DNA from: Dromaius novaehollandiae
Taxonomy: Eukaryota > Chordata > Aves > Casuariiformes > Dromaiidae
Assembly (NCBI RefSeq): GCF_036370855.1
Contig: NC_088112.1
Span: 13,880,469-13,944,468, forward strand
Length of the DNA stretch: 64,000 bases
Direction: 5' to 3'
Shown: piece by piece, positions 14,327-27,740 of the stretch
How the letters are laid out: each line of letters starts with the position of its first letter
Position numbering within the stretch: the first letter of the stretch is position 1
Notes under the pieces: generated by a model
Seen by the model: the letters and a program-made list of their open reading frames with translations, nothing else
Told to the model about the DNA's origin: nothing
Database searches by the model: none
Made by a program: the position numbers and the translations under genes

Positions 14327-15340
14327 CACTAATAAAATTGTATGGCACTGAATTGAAGGGAACATAACTAAGATCATTGGACTTTTCCTTGCTTTTACGC
14401 TAGATATAATAGTGCTGGACACTGGATCCAATGCCAGAATGACTGCTATACTTGGTCTTCCAGTTGGTTGGTTGTGGGTTGTTTTTTTTTAAAAAAGATC
14501 ACAGCAATAAGCTCAAAGTGGGAGAAACAAGTCAGTTACTTTTTCTTGCATTCAGTTCTGGTGTTACTACTTAAAATACTTTCCTCTCCTTTGCTACCAA
14601 AATACAACCATAACCATTAAAGACCAAAATCATTCTGAAACTAGAAAAAAAATATTTAGACCAAAAAAGTTGAGTAAGGAGCCAGCCTTGGCAGTGTATG
14701 AATTGTATGAGCCCTCTCTTCCCTCCATCTTTAGAAACAGTCTCCCTCTCCCATTCCAGTATTTAAGTCTATAAATTACAAGTTGTCTAAGTTTGGTATG
14801 TATTAGTATGTCAGTGTTTCTCTGTGCAAGAAGGTAAGATGGAAAAATACCACCTCTGTGGCCAATTTACCCCAATGTCAGAACTTGTACTATAAAGCAG
14901 TGTTTACTGGAAAACAAGGGATTGAAGTTTGAGGGAGAGAAATCTAGTCCTACTTGGTAAGTGAAAAGCAGTCTACCTGAAAAAGAAAAATTCTCTTATG
15001 TCAGATAAAGGGTTTAAACCTCAGATGGGAGAGTCATGTTCCTAACAAAGCATGAACAAAAACCCTTGTTCTCTTCTAGCTAAATCTTGTCAAAGTGCAA
15101 ACACTGTGTTTAAATACAATATTCAGCCATACTGTTCTTAAAATATCATTTACTTGCGCTGCTTATGCCTGCACTATAGAAGTGTGATGTGACTGCTGTT
15201 TGGCATTACCGACAGTTGTGCATTATGCAGTTCATGTATTTGAAAGAAGACTGACCCTTTCAAATAAAAATGGGATATATTGTTCTTAAGGAACTATAGC
15301 AGTTGTGTAAATAATAAATGCCTTTTTCATAATTTGTGTC
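14327..15340 (+). terminator. UBLCP1: 3' UTR and poly(A) signals of UBLCP1
   Basis: About 1 kb of AT-rich 3' UTR follows the stop. AATAAA hexamers lie at 15263-15268, 15313-15318 and 15385-15390. The middle one is followed within 30 nt by a TGTGTCCTGTGTTGTT GU-rich element, making cleavage near 15336 the most likely main site. Which sites are used needs transcript data. Confidence 0.7.
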
Positions 15341-16469
15341 CTGTGTTGTTTTAAATATGTGATTTGCATAATAGAGAAGCTATCAATAAACTTAATTTTG
15401 ATCTTTTTTTTTTTTTGATTCCATAGATGCTGATTTTGTATTAGTTGTTAAAGTAAGAGACTGGTATGTGCCACTGCAGATTAGGGCAGTGGTGTTGAAT
15501 ACTGAAACACCTAGCTGCTGTGGAAGGGAACCTTGACAGCAAGTGTCAAAATGTCAAGACAGCAGACACAAATGAGCTGTTAAGATGAGCATGTTATGCT
15601 CTGGCTGAATGACCTGTCAGAAAATATACAGTTTTTAACAGTTCTTCATAGTTTAGTAACAACTCAAGCTGCATTTAAACTAGTAAACCAGAAATCAGAT
15701 ATGTTAAAAAAAAAAAAAAAAAAAAAAATCCTTGTTTCAGGTAAATACGGAGGGTGAATATCTTACATGGTGTCTCTTAGAGCTGGTTTCTGAACTAAAA
15801 ATTTGACTTGCTCATGTACTTGCAGTACAGATACACTTTCTGAAGTTTGAAAATTCATCCTGTACCTGGATAGGTTGCAGTAGTACGGGAATATAGGGCT
15901 GATACATGAAGTATGGAAATACCTTTCAACTTAAAGAATGCCAAGGGGTTGCAGTGGCATCACCTCTAGGATGTATTATGCCAGCCAGATGGAGGGAACA
16001 CAAAAATGAGAGGGGAAAGCTGTATTTAAACATGTGCTTGTACCTTTTTGTTTGCAAGTTGACATGCAAACAGAAATTTTATAGTGAAAAAGTGATATTC
16101 TCTTCTTTTGCTTTATAGAAAGCACAGGGAAAAAAGATTTTTAATTTCAGTGACATCAGGATTTTATCCTAGAATTTTAAATTATCTGCTAATCTGAGAC
16201 AGATACACACTCCTCTTTCAAATGTCTTGTAAACCGAAGTGGAAAACAGTGGTTTGGGGGTGGTGATAACTCATAGCTGTTTTTCTGTTTGAAGACTAGT
16301 CTGCAATTTGGATAGTTCTGCAAATGAAATCTGTATTTTAGTGGCTATCTTGTGGAAACACTACAGTAATTTATTTGGCTGAGAGATTATCAAAGTTTGT
16401 AAAGTCATGAAGTTGTGAATAAGGTAAAAGCAGAACTGCTGTTCACCATACCTCACAATACTGGAACAA
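15341..16469. other. Intergenic DNA downstream of UBLCP1
   Basis: No exon is recognised. An A run lies at 15706-15728, perhaps a retroposon tail. The rest is unique-looking AT-rich sequence. Confidence 0.45.
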
Positions 16470-16860
16470 GGAGTCACTTACTCATAGAAAGGCTTAAAAC
16501 TGGTGAGAGAGGCAGGTAATGCTCTTTTGGAATTCATTGCCACAGTTGGTTGTGGATGCAGGGGCTAGCAGCAGGTTCAAAAGGAAATTAGACAACTTCA
16601 CGGACATGAAGTCCATAGTCAGATGCTAAAAATAGTCTGGGAAGTTTTCTCTAATACCCTTAATACAAAAATTGTGGATGTTCAGAAAAAGCGTGAATCA
16701 CAGATATAGGCCAGCAGCCTCTCCCTAAATTCCATACCCTTTAACCACTGCTGGGAACTGGGTCCTATTCATAGTAGGTGACTTTTTAGGCTGTGCTTAC
16801 AAAACTCTAGCACATCACAGGATTCTGTGCCAAACTATCAGGCTTTAGAATAGCTGCAAA
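16470..16860 (+). mobile_element. Old CR1/L3-like LINE 3' end fragment
   Basis: The stretch around 16530-16625 (GGAATTCATTGCCACAG, a GTTGTGGATGCAGG block, then a GTTCAAAAGGAAATTAGACAA block and TGAAGTCCATAG) follows the 3' end consensus of the ancient CR1/L3 group of amniote LINEs, as remembered. Further weak matches (CAGCAGCCTCTCCCTAAATT, CTGCTGGGAACTGGGT, a degenerate CACATCACAGGATTCTG) continue to about 16850. It is heavily diverged, 5'-truncated and non-coding; borders are approximate. Confidence 0.65.
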
Positions 16861-19800
16861 AATGATTACTTTTCTGCTTCGCTAAAAAATAGCGTATTTA
16901 CTGCTCAAATTCAGAGACAGTTACCTCTACTGATGTTTTGTTCCCTTTTTGAGAGGAAAGACAGTTTTGACCTACTTGTACTTCCAAAGTGAAATTAAGC
17001 CTTAGGAATAAGTACCAAGAGCTAAGCTTAACGCCATTAAGCTCCTCATTAATGTTATTTCCTCTTAAATTACATTAAGGTCTCTAAGAAGTCTTTGATC
17101 AGTGGCAGCTTCAGCCATCTCTGTTAAAAGAAATAGGATTAAAACATAATCAAAGGGAGGGAGCACGACTTAATTTTAAAGATCAGAACAATTCTGTGAA
17201 ACTCTGGAGAGGCGTTAAATGGAGTAGCCTGCAGTTTCCCAAACATTTTCCCGTGTCTGAGGGGCCGTCCTGGACTCCCACTACATGTCAAGTGTTTTGT
17301 ACATTGTTCTGTCTGATTATTCATACCAAAAGAGACAGTCCGTTTAAAAATGAAGTTCTCTAAGCTCTGGATATTTGACAGCTCTGATGCCTCGCTGTGG
17401 CGTGCGTGCTCATAACTGGAGTTACAAAGAGTGACAGCCGGAGCCAGGAACGGAACTGCAGATTCAGCTCCACAAACCTTGCTGCAAGACTGTGAAATTT
17501 ACAGCTAGTTGCCAGCGTTATTCCTGACTTGACGTGTGATTGACAGCAAGTGGATGCCAAAGGGTTTAACACAATTTTCCACTCTGTCTATCCAGGATGT
17601 ATTGAGACTGATGTGAGGAGTTCTGAATACTATCTTGGTACCAGTAAGATGAAGTCCAGGTAGAAGACTGTGTTCAGCTACTCAAAAGAGGCAAGGTCTA
17701 GAAGAACTGCCTCACAGCTAAAGACTTGAACAATTTCAGTTTGTTTAGGTTTTTCCAGAGAATGGTGGAAAATGGCTATCATTTGATTACAGTACTAAGT
17801 TTGACTCTCTCGACTCCTAGCTTTATCTGCTGGACCATACTGTCTACTTTAGACCTTTATTTCCCAGCCCAGCTGTTCCAGATCACCTACACCACAATGC
17901 CTAATTCTCTTTCTGCTCCCTGGAAGTTATGTGAGGCTTTGATCTCATCATTCATATATGAGCCCTTTTCTGATGATGTTTTATAGCAGATGGTTTAAAA
18001 ATGAGCTATTTATATACTGATGAGCTTTCTCTTGTATCCCTGAGCTTCATTATTTATGGCTTACTTATGAAATTTGTCCATCTCTGGAAATGCTGTAATG
18101 CTGCTTTGATACCGTGAGCATGTTGGATGTTCATTTGGTTCTCAGGAGTCTGTGCAGACCTCGACATGTTTCCTTGTCACACACAGACATGTACAACACC
18201 ATGGCACCAATTTCTGTCTCTCCTAGCAAATAGATTTCCCACCAATTCTTCTTCTGTTAAGAAATAATAGTGGAAAGTCAAAAGCAGCTTGTTCTCAAAT
18301 TCTATAATGTTCTTAGTACTATGGGTGGGGTGGTAGGCACAAAGTGCATCATTAACACTTAATTGAAATTTAGTTTTTTCTTTCCAGTTGTCCAGTTGGA
18401 ATGGTAAGTGCACCCACTCTACTCACACACCACCAGTTCTAAAGATGTTTATACACCAGAACTCAGCATCCCTTTCATTCCCACCACGGTAAGGACCAGA
18501 GTTGGCTGCAGCCACTGTGCAAGGTACTATGCGACCTGGAGTGAGGCCTGCATGGTCGTGGGTACTGGGTGGTGTCCCCTCCTTCCCTTGTGACATCCTG
18601 GAGGGTTTTGACTTGGGCAACATGAAACACTGCCAGGTTAATGCACCATGTTTATAGTGACTAAATATCTTCACCTGTGGTGTTAAAAATTTCATATGTA
18701 ACAGAGCCTTGTTCTTCACTATTTATGCTGTTTTTATGGGGACAGTAAGTCAAACCTGCAGAGCAGAGCATCAGTCAGAAAAGTCATAGTTCAATATGAA
18801 TGCTCAAGCCAAACATGTCAACCTTCAGATTTGACTGGGATTTTCATCCCCAGCTGTCTGAGCTAGCATTTTGTTCTACTCACTGCAAGGTCAGTCCCTG
18901 CATTTTAAGTTGAATCTGCCATGTATTTTCCTAAACATAGACCGCAAAGTCAGATGGTTTTGCGGAGTGGCTGATTCACAGGGATAGTCAGAAAAAATTT
19001 TTAGGTTGTTTAGTATTGGAGGGAAACATCCACAGATTAAAAAAAAAAAAAAATTTTTGGCTGACACCTAGTAACACTGTAGTCAGAAAACCTCCTTCCT
19101 GCTTCCACCCCGCCCCCCTTTTTTTTTTTTAAGTGGTCTGGAATTTTTCCCTCGTTTCTTAAAAGCTTTTTCATGTGGATTTATATCACATCTCTTAATT
19201 TGCGCATTATTGGCATAGTGGACACTAAATGCTCCCTAGGAAACAGTGTGTTCCGACACTGTAGTGACAGAGTGCTTTGATAGCTTCACATTGTAAGTTA
19301 TTGATGTGTTACAAGCTAATAGCTCCTTTGGTAAGCATCTAACTTTATTCCTCAGGCATTACCCTCTAGTTTGAGTCATACTGGAAAAACAAATTGTGGC
19401 ACAGGAGGAATAATGTTAATAATTTAACAACTTTTAATAAAACATTAAAAGATATTCTGCTTCTTAGGCCAAACTAAGATGTCTGTAGAATTTTGTTTTG
19501 CAAGGCTTATTAGTTCTTTATCCTGCTTTCTATATTCATTCCATGTTTCATTACATACAAGGGCATGCAAGGTTTCTGAGCAGCGAAAATTGCAATCACC
19601 AGTTTAGTAGGTAAGCATGAGCAGAATTTCAAGCACACACAAAGCACAACTGATGCCAGTGTGACTTTTGGGCCCCACTGCTGTCCTGATGATGGATAGT
19701 TCCTTAAATCAGGACAAAAATGAACACATTTTGAAACATTAAGGGTATTAACTGCTTCAGTGATGAAAAATTTTTCAATGATAAAGTGATAGTATTTTTT

Positions 19801-22800
19801 AAAGAGAAGTTATGATGAAGTGGCTTTTAATAAAGCTGATTAGTCCCTTGCAGATGTGTCTGGACATCACAGTTATGGACCAAGGCCTTTTTCTGTGACA
19901 AACATGGTCACATTAAAAACTAAAAATGTTGTGTCTAACACTTTAAAAGGAAGAAATTCTGAACTGTAGATAAAGGTAGGCTTGTAATGAGGTCTGAGCA
20001 ATATGCCCTCCCCACCATGAATAGTAAATTAATTGAGATGCACACATTCAGAAGGTACATTAGGCTACTTTGATTTGAATTTAGGGAAAGAGTTACAGAT
20101 GGAAGAAAAAAGGGTAAATTTTTTAAAGCAGTCAGTGTTTTAAATTGACTCGAAAGTCAGTGTTTTAAATTGACAGTTTGTTTTGAGTGCACATTTTCAC
20201 TTTAAAGTAATTTTAAGAGTTCAAATAACTTAAAATAAAATTCTTTTCCTTAATCTGAAGTGATCACTTTGGCTGGTTTACTGAAAAATATCCAAGAACA
20301 AAATCTCCAAAAGATATTCACTTTAGGTTGACCAAAACTCAGTAAATTCAGTGGTGGCAAAACAAACCCTTCCTAAACTTAAATACAGCGTATAGTTTCA
20401 TGGAATTTAAATGCACTCTTGCAACACTGAAGCGGTGCTGTTGCAGCTGCTAAAACTGTGAATTCGGAGTTTATTGCTTACGCTTGTTACAGCAACTCCT
20501 GACAGGCAGCCTGTCAATTTAAATTCTATTTTTAACTTAGGGATGCTATAAAATATTTGTCCAGTTATACTTACGTCATCAAGGTGAAGTCATTCATCAC
20601 ATGTAGAAACAAGGAAGACTTGCCAGCGTGCGTATGCTGAGAACCCCGCAGCTCGGTGCCAGTCCAGAAATCTCCTCTCGGTGCTGGGAGCCCGGCTGCA
20701 TGGCTGGGCAGCAGAGATAAGGGCAGAGGCAGTGAGTTACAGGGAGACTGACAGGAGAGCAACACTAGTCCTTATCTCTGCTCGCGCTGGTTAGCCCAGC
20801 ACACAGTGTGCAGGGGGTACAGGCAGCAGGCAAGACGGAAACATCAAAAGGCACAATAGATCTTGTGAGATTAACATATAAAATCCCTTAATGGATATGT
20901 AGGCAACCCTGATAATTACAAGTCCACAGAGCATGACTCGGTCGAGTATGGGGCATGCTCCCAGAAACTACGGAAGGGGAGAAAAATCACAGCAATTACC
21001 CTCAAGGAGACTTGAATCAGGCCAGAGACCAGCAATAGCACTAAACCATCAGATGTTATTTAGCCAGCAAGCAGGGCAAAGGGAGACCTGTAGGCAGGGT
21101 TCCCAGCCTCTCTTCTGGTTGATATTTCATAAAGATCAGTTGAGCTTTACACTCCCTTCCCACCTTGCTCTTCCAGAGGGTTGAGCAGAAGTTGTGGGCT
21201 GCGCACAGGACAAGGACCATGGCTAAGTGCTAAGGCCGGGAAGGAAACCAGACAGGAGCTTTTGAGCTAAAGCTTTTGTCAGAGCCAATTAACATGCAAG
21301 GGCTGGATTGTAACAGCTTTACAGGAGTGGGAGACAGCAGAGTGACCTTATCTCACCTAGCAGAGACTACACCAGGCAGGGCGTTCACACAGCCAATATG
21401 CAGAACAGCCCCTCCATCCCTACAACAAGAACCTGGCAGCAACGAACATATGTACTCAGACTGTTCCTTGGCACATAGATCAGTACTGTTCTCCTGTTCC
21501 CTAATGGAGATGGAACATAGGGGGACAGCAGGACTTACCCAAGACCACGAAAATATGCCTTGAAAGCAGAGTGAGGCTGGAGGTGCCTCATAGGTCAATG
21601 CTGTCCTGCCTCCCCTCAGTCCCTGCTCATGCAAGGGGGTATACATCCCTCCGCAGGGCACAGTAGCTGGGCAGAGGGGTCCATACCCACAGTCATGCCC
21701 TAGAGCAGAGTGGATACCCATCTCCCCACAATCAGCATTTCAGCCTTTCACACGCATATCCAGAGCCTGAGACCCTCTACTGCTAAATGCAGACTAAAGC
21801 CACGAGAACAAAATCCTCAAGGCTGATCTCCAGAAAGACTCATGCTCACTGTGACTCCCAGTCTGTGTTTTGGGTGCAGCCACCTCTCTGCCTACAACAC
21901 AAGGAGAAAAGCCAGTGAAGCCATTTGGGGATCTGCCCCCACATCTCACAGAGCAGGGGACCCCAGTCAGCTAAGGCTTTCTCATGGGACAGTCTGAATT
22001 GCTTGAATCAGTCAGTGTTTTTTGCCAGACTACAGTTTGTATGCAAGACTTGAACTTCTGAAAGCCTGCCTGCTGCAGTTTGAGCCATGCCGGCACTTGA
22101 CCTTTGCTCAGAGCAGCACACGCAGCCACCCCGCAGCGTCTCGCTGTGGGGTTGGAACAGCAGCAGACAGACAGCAGCGCTAAGGTCACCGCCACAGGGC
22201 AGGCTGTAGAAACCTGGCTGCCCCATTTCCCAGCTTCCCCATTTGCTGGCACAGTGCTTTTACCAAGAAGCTGCCCTTCTGCCCCAGACACCCTCCCAGT
22301 GACCCAATATCTGCCCTTACACCCTGTGCTCCCTCTTTTCAAACATGAAGGCCACACACAGCTCTTACATTTCCATTACCTTTTCATCAACACTGCAGTG
22401 AGAGTCACAGCAAGGCCAGGAAGCTCAAGTGCTCTTCATTTTTTCAAATCATCCATTTCCATTTGTTATCCATTTGCTAAGAGCAGGAGTTTTAAGGCTC
22501 ACCTCTAATTATACCTTATCATGCATCCTCTCTCAACAGCACAGATCTGCTTCCAAGTGGAAGGGAGGCTTGACTCGTCAAACCTGAATGTTTGAAATGC
22601 ATACAAGCACACAGGTTGGCTACACTAATCTTCACTATCCCACAGGAGAGAGGGTCAGCTTACTGAATTTAACTTTAGGCAAAAAGAATCAAAGCTTCCC
22701 CCAAACTCTGTTTGAGCAGTAAGGATGCTCTCATATTTTATGTAGCATGAGGGTAGGTGCAGCTGCATCAGTGCTTTTCCCTTCCAGATTCAGCTGATCA

Positions 22801-25800
22801 AACAGCTTTTCACCTCTGAAGGCTGTCTGCATTTCTAGAGTTCTCAGTCCGCCCATATATAACTACAGCTCACGGTACTCCTGGAGGTTTCTGCTCCTTA
22901 AATTTTCTTTTATCCCTATCCTATATGGACTTCCATTTTCCTGAAAGGTGAAAGAGAATTTATGAGTATTTCTTCCAGAATATATTTTCTTGTAAGATCA
23001 CTATAAAAATCAAATTAAAAAGCAAAACATGGGCTGCATATTACAGGACATTCACCACTATCCTTTTTGCAATAAAGGCTCCCTGCCACTCTCTTCCCCT
23101 GTAGGAAGGGGGATCTTCTTTCTGTGATAACAATAGCAGTGACAGCTCCCCAGGAGCCATCCCAGCTGTGTCATTGTTTCTCTTCCAAGGCTCTACCAGG
23201 GGAGCTCAGCAGTATCTGCCAGGGGGTCTGCCACAAAGTCCCAGTTTGAAAAATTACTGTATGCAGCTATTGTTATAGTGAAATCAACAGCAAAACTCTG
23301 ACATTAAAAATGCAAGTCCTGGTGTTACCAGCCATGGTAAAGGACAGAGTGACCCTGCTGCAGCAGGACTGCATAGTCTGTCCATGCTGTCTAGAAAGCT
23401 CCCTGGTGTTCAGCCCTGCTAAAATACCAAGTGTTCTTGCTTGCATTGATCCAGTACCTCCCCATACACCTGGGAACAGAGTCCCATATTCAAAGAGGAG
23501 GAGTATGGACTAACTTCTCTCATTGACTCTTGACATACCTACTCTATAGCCTACTGTCAGGCTTCCAAATAAGCATCACCATCTCCCCTGCAGCTCTTTA
23601 CATAGGGTGAGCTCCCCATAGTCACCCACAGTCCTCTTGCCAAAAACATGGCCACAGTTGGTCTGTGGATGGGCTGCGCATGATCTCTCCCACCATGACC
23701 CTAGTCTCCCTGTACTCCCTTGTCCAGCTGTATCCATCTTATGTCTTATGCTGTAGGCTCTCCAGAACAGAGACCATTTCCTAGAGCCCAAAACTGGGGC
23801 ATACAATAGGTATCACAACTAATGGGTAAAGCTTTGTGGAGCAGTCATCCATGCTCCTGAAATATCATGTTAAAATGGGCTGCGAGTAGTTGCTAGCTGC
23901 TCCAGGGGGTCGATGGGGATGGCAGAGGTCAGGCTGACCAGGGTGGAACAGACACACACACCCACAAGAGCCCTTGCTCTAATTCATGATTCCCTCCCAC
24001 CAAAAAGCCTGGGAGGAGGAGCAGCATCTCTCATGCCAAAGATACCTGAAATGAGAAACTGCTCGCTTCCCAGGAGAAACATCCCTCAATACTGAGGCCT
24101 CCCTGATGGGGAGCAGGGTAGTCACAGCCTCTTTCAAGGCAGGGCTGATGCCAACAGGAGAGCTGAAACATTAGAGTAATTGGAGCAACTGGAGCAACCG
24201 AAGCCTATGAAGGCAGGAATGAAGACTGTTATCAGAGCTTGGCGAGAGGGTCACATTTTTGCCTTAGCACCAGTGAGGTCTGTCAAGCTCCTGGAGCTAC
24301 TGCAAATGTGTGTTGTGACCCAGAGCTAATCAGACTTGCAAACGAAACAGGGCCTGGGATTTAGTCCACTGGAAATGTTTGCCACCTGGACTACATCACC
24401 CTGGATTCCCCAGAAAACAAGTTAGCTCTTATATTTTTGAGTTTCTCAGCCTTTGGGGTCTCCTTGAATCATGATTTTGAGCTCTTTTTATTATCTCAGA
24501 TGTTAATATATCAGAGATAGTATCTTTTTATTATCCAGACACACTGGAGGCTGAACCACATGGAATAGACACAGCAGCTTTGATAAAAACCACTCGATCT
24601 GTAGCAGCATCCAGTGTCTGTCATTGGTACTGCGCTTTCCCTCCTCCACTGCTCTGCAACTTGCTCACACAAGGAAGAGCATCAGCAATCCATCAGGCTT
24701 TGGAGAGGCAATGCCAAGCCCTAGACCGTGCCAGACAGTTAGCTGAGCCTGGACAGGCCACCAAGAGACAACAGCAAACTGCAGAGCACCCTCTGCAGCA
24801 GCACATCGTCCAAGACCCTGTCAGCATAGAGCAGGCCTGTGCTGGCTCAACAGCTGTGCAGCACCATACCTGCTCAGCACTCCAATATAAGGGTAAGAAA
24901 TCGCTTTCTTGCTTGTCATGGAATTAACAGAGGGAAAGAGCTTTAGCAAGGTGAAGCCCAAGACTCCTTCACAGCAGAACTCAGTGAAAAGTGGAGAGAA
25001 CATGCCATGCCTGGAGTCCACCCCACCAATGATAAATCACAGCATTTGAACCCAGCAACAGACCGACACCCAGCAACAGACCCAGAGGAGTCCTGCTCAT
25101 CTCACTGCCTGCCTCTCTCCAGCCTCAATTTTTTTTCTTCCAGGGTCAGTAGGACAGGTGAGCTGCATCCTGCAGAAGATAGCAGCACATGCAGTCTCAG
25201 ACAGAGGGAGTCACTGATGAGTGATACTTTTATTTATTGTATCAAAGGGACCTGCTGTCACTGCCTCCTGTGACTGAACCCTTTGAAAGGTGACTGGCCC
25301 TGCATGAGGGATGGTGCCTCACCCTGCAAGGGCATTGGGAACATGCTCAGAGCACCATGCCTCAACAGTGGTCTCAGAGGAGAGGAGAACAGTTGCCTGT
25401 AGGCAGAGCTGAGGCATGAGTAAAAAATAAATAAATAATAATTACTAGGATAGCATGCAACACCAGTGGCTCTTTGCCTTGTGTGCACTAAAGTGAATTT
25501 CTGTTGATGTCATTGATTGCAAGAACAGACTAAAACAGACACCCATCCTGAAGAGAGCAGGTGCTTGTGTGCAATCTCAGGACTTTTGAGTCTCTGAGGA
25601 TGAATAGCTTCACTGTAGTTTATGCATAATACTGCTGTTAGCACCCCTAACTATGCAGGGTTTGGCAATTAAAACCAGCTGAGTCTAGGCCACCACTGCA
25701 GAGCATTAGGATTACAAGAAGGCATTAGCTCTTTTCAGCAAAGCTGACTTGCTCCCAGAGGTTGTTGCAAAGGGGACATGATGGCCCCTTGCCAAAATGC

Positions 25801-27239
25801 ACCTGTGCAGCAAGGACCAGAGCAGAGCCTCAGCCCAGCTGGAGTGCATCCAGCTCCCAGAGGCAGGGGTGCTGTGTTGCACAGCCCTCCCTGACATGTG
25901 TCGGTCAGTCACAAGAGGGAGCCCAATACCTGGGAACGAGCAGGACTCCCAGGATTACATCCTCCCTTACTGGTCCTCCCAGCAGAAGTGCCCTGGGCAG
26001 CACTGCTCCAGTATGGTACAGGGCACAACAAAGGTGACCTTTTGATGCCCCTTCTAGCCCCTTTAATATGGCCTTATCAGAAAGATTGACTGGTTGTAAC
26101 TGTGAATAAGGATTAGGGTATATCTAGAAATGGTGGATAACAAAAATCCCTGTATTTACAGGGCAGGGCCTGAGCATGGAAGAGAAAAACAGAGCAGTTC
26201 ATGCTTTTATCATACATGACTCCACAAAAATCACCCTCCCAAAGAAAGCCAGAACTGTTACAGACAGCCTTTGCTAAAAATAACATTCCTGCTAAAATAG
26301 GAACATTTATGCTCATGCCTAATTCACTGAGCAACCTTACCCCAGAAAGAGATGCACTGTACACAACAGCACCACTATCTTCTCTTAGATTTCTAGAAAA
26401 GACTTACACCACAAGCTGAATGCAAGTTCACACCCTGCTTGTTACTAGGCCCAGTGCTATTGCTTGGGACCAGTCCCAGGTTGGTCAAGGCTGCTCTCCA
26501 GACCTAGCAGCAGCACATATTTAACCTTATCTTTCAAGACTTGACTGAGGCTCTGTCAAAGCCCTGCTCCCTCCAGAGACCCCAGCAGCTGGCCTTATTG
26601 AAGCTCTGGCCCTGCACAGGTGCTGAGTATCCCAGAGCCAAACAGATACCTGTAAACCACATCCCCTCATCCCTGAGGCCTTAAAAAAAAAAGCAACTCC
26701 TTATATGAGACCTGTCTTTCTATAGAATTACATCCTATGACATCCCCTGTTTTCTTTCCTTATGGTGGTAACCCTTGTCTCCTACATACATTTTAGAAAC
26801 CTTCCCCAGCAGTTTCAGAGCAGCCTTACAAGATATCAACCCCAGCAACAGTTACTGCAAATAATTCTACAAGATGCTCCTGAAACACACTGCATATTAC
26901 AGAGAAAAAACAAAACCTCCCACCAGCAGACCAAAGTCCTCACCCTCCTATTGCTCCAGAATCAGTGGGGTAGGGATGGGGGTGTGTGTGGGGGGCTAAA
27001 TACTCCTTCTGGGCTCCTATTTAAGTCCATCAGCTGAGATGAGGGGGATTGTCAGCTGATTCACAGCATCTGGGAGTCATTTCATCTCAGAGCAGGCTCT
27101 CAGCTGCTCTCTCTAATCCTTAAGGGATCCCCCTGCTGCGCTCTGTAACTGTCACTATCCACATCTTTTCAGTGCCCTGCAATACTCCAGCACTTCTTCC
27201 ACATATACTCTGAGCAATCCCTTTCCTTTGGCCTAGCTC
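16861..27239. other. Gene desert between UBLCP1 and the Kazal cluster, left part
   Basis: About 10 kb with no exon I can support. GC rises from about 20.5 kb onward. Small structures seen: a 19-nt direct repeat with period 25 (20131-20149 and 20156-20174, core GTCAGTGTTTTAAATTGAC), short A and T runs near 19.05 and 19.12 kb, and a short duplicated motif ACCCAGCAACAGACC near 25.06 kb. In mammals IL12B lies downstream of UBLCP1; I looked for its immunoglobulin and WSxWS-bearing exons and did not find them. Confidence 0.4.
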
Positions 27240-27740
27240 AGCTTTACCTCCCATATCCAGTTTTGGGCCCCTAGTACAGGAAAGACATTGACAGACTGGA
27301 ATGGGTTCAGTGGACAGCTTCCAAGGTGGTTGGGGCTGGAGCATTTTTCTTTTGAGGAGAGGCTGAGGGATCTGGGCTTATTCAGCCTCGTGAAGAGACA
27401 GCTTTAGGGGGACTTAATACAGCTTTTCAGTACCTGCAAGGAGGTTACTTAGCAGATGGAGCAAAGCTCTTCATGGAGATGCATGGTTGGAGGACAAGAG
27501 AGAGTGCCTATTACAAGAGACTGGATATAAGGAAAAACTTCTTCACTGTGATGATAGCCAAGTTTTGGGACAGGATGCCCCCAGAGGCTCTGTTTCTCTA
27601 TCCTTGGAGGCTTTCAAGACCAGAATGGATAAAGTCCTGAGCAACCCTATCTGACCTCAGAGCTGACCCTGCTTTGAGCAGGAGGTTGGCCTAGAGACCT
27701 CCTTAGGTCCCTTCAAACCTGAATTATCCTCTGATCCAGA
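27240..27740 (+). mobile_element. CR1 LINE fragment, 3' end of ORF2 and 3' UTR
   Basis: Reading on the + strand, the run from TTGGGCCCCTAGTACAGGAAA through GAGAGGCTGAGGGATCTGGG, TTCAGCCTCGTGAAGAGA, a GGATATAAGGAAAAACTTCTTC block, CTTGGAGGCTTTCAAGACC and CCTTCAAACCTGAATTATCC matches the order of blocks in the avian CR1 3' region. It lacks most of the element, as usual for 5'-truncated CR1 copies, and is clearly diverged. It has no coding capacity. The left border is approximate. Confidence 0.9.

Noticed and set aside
18408-18593. A short + frame with RYYATWSEA, resembling the WSxWS region of IL12B
   Set aside because: The second Trp-Ser pair is missing, no other IL12B exon was found nearby, and mammalian IL12B runs in the opposite orientation. 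Most likely chance.
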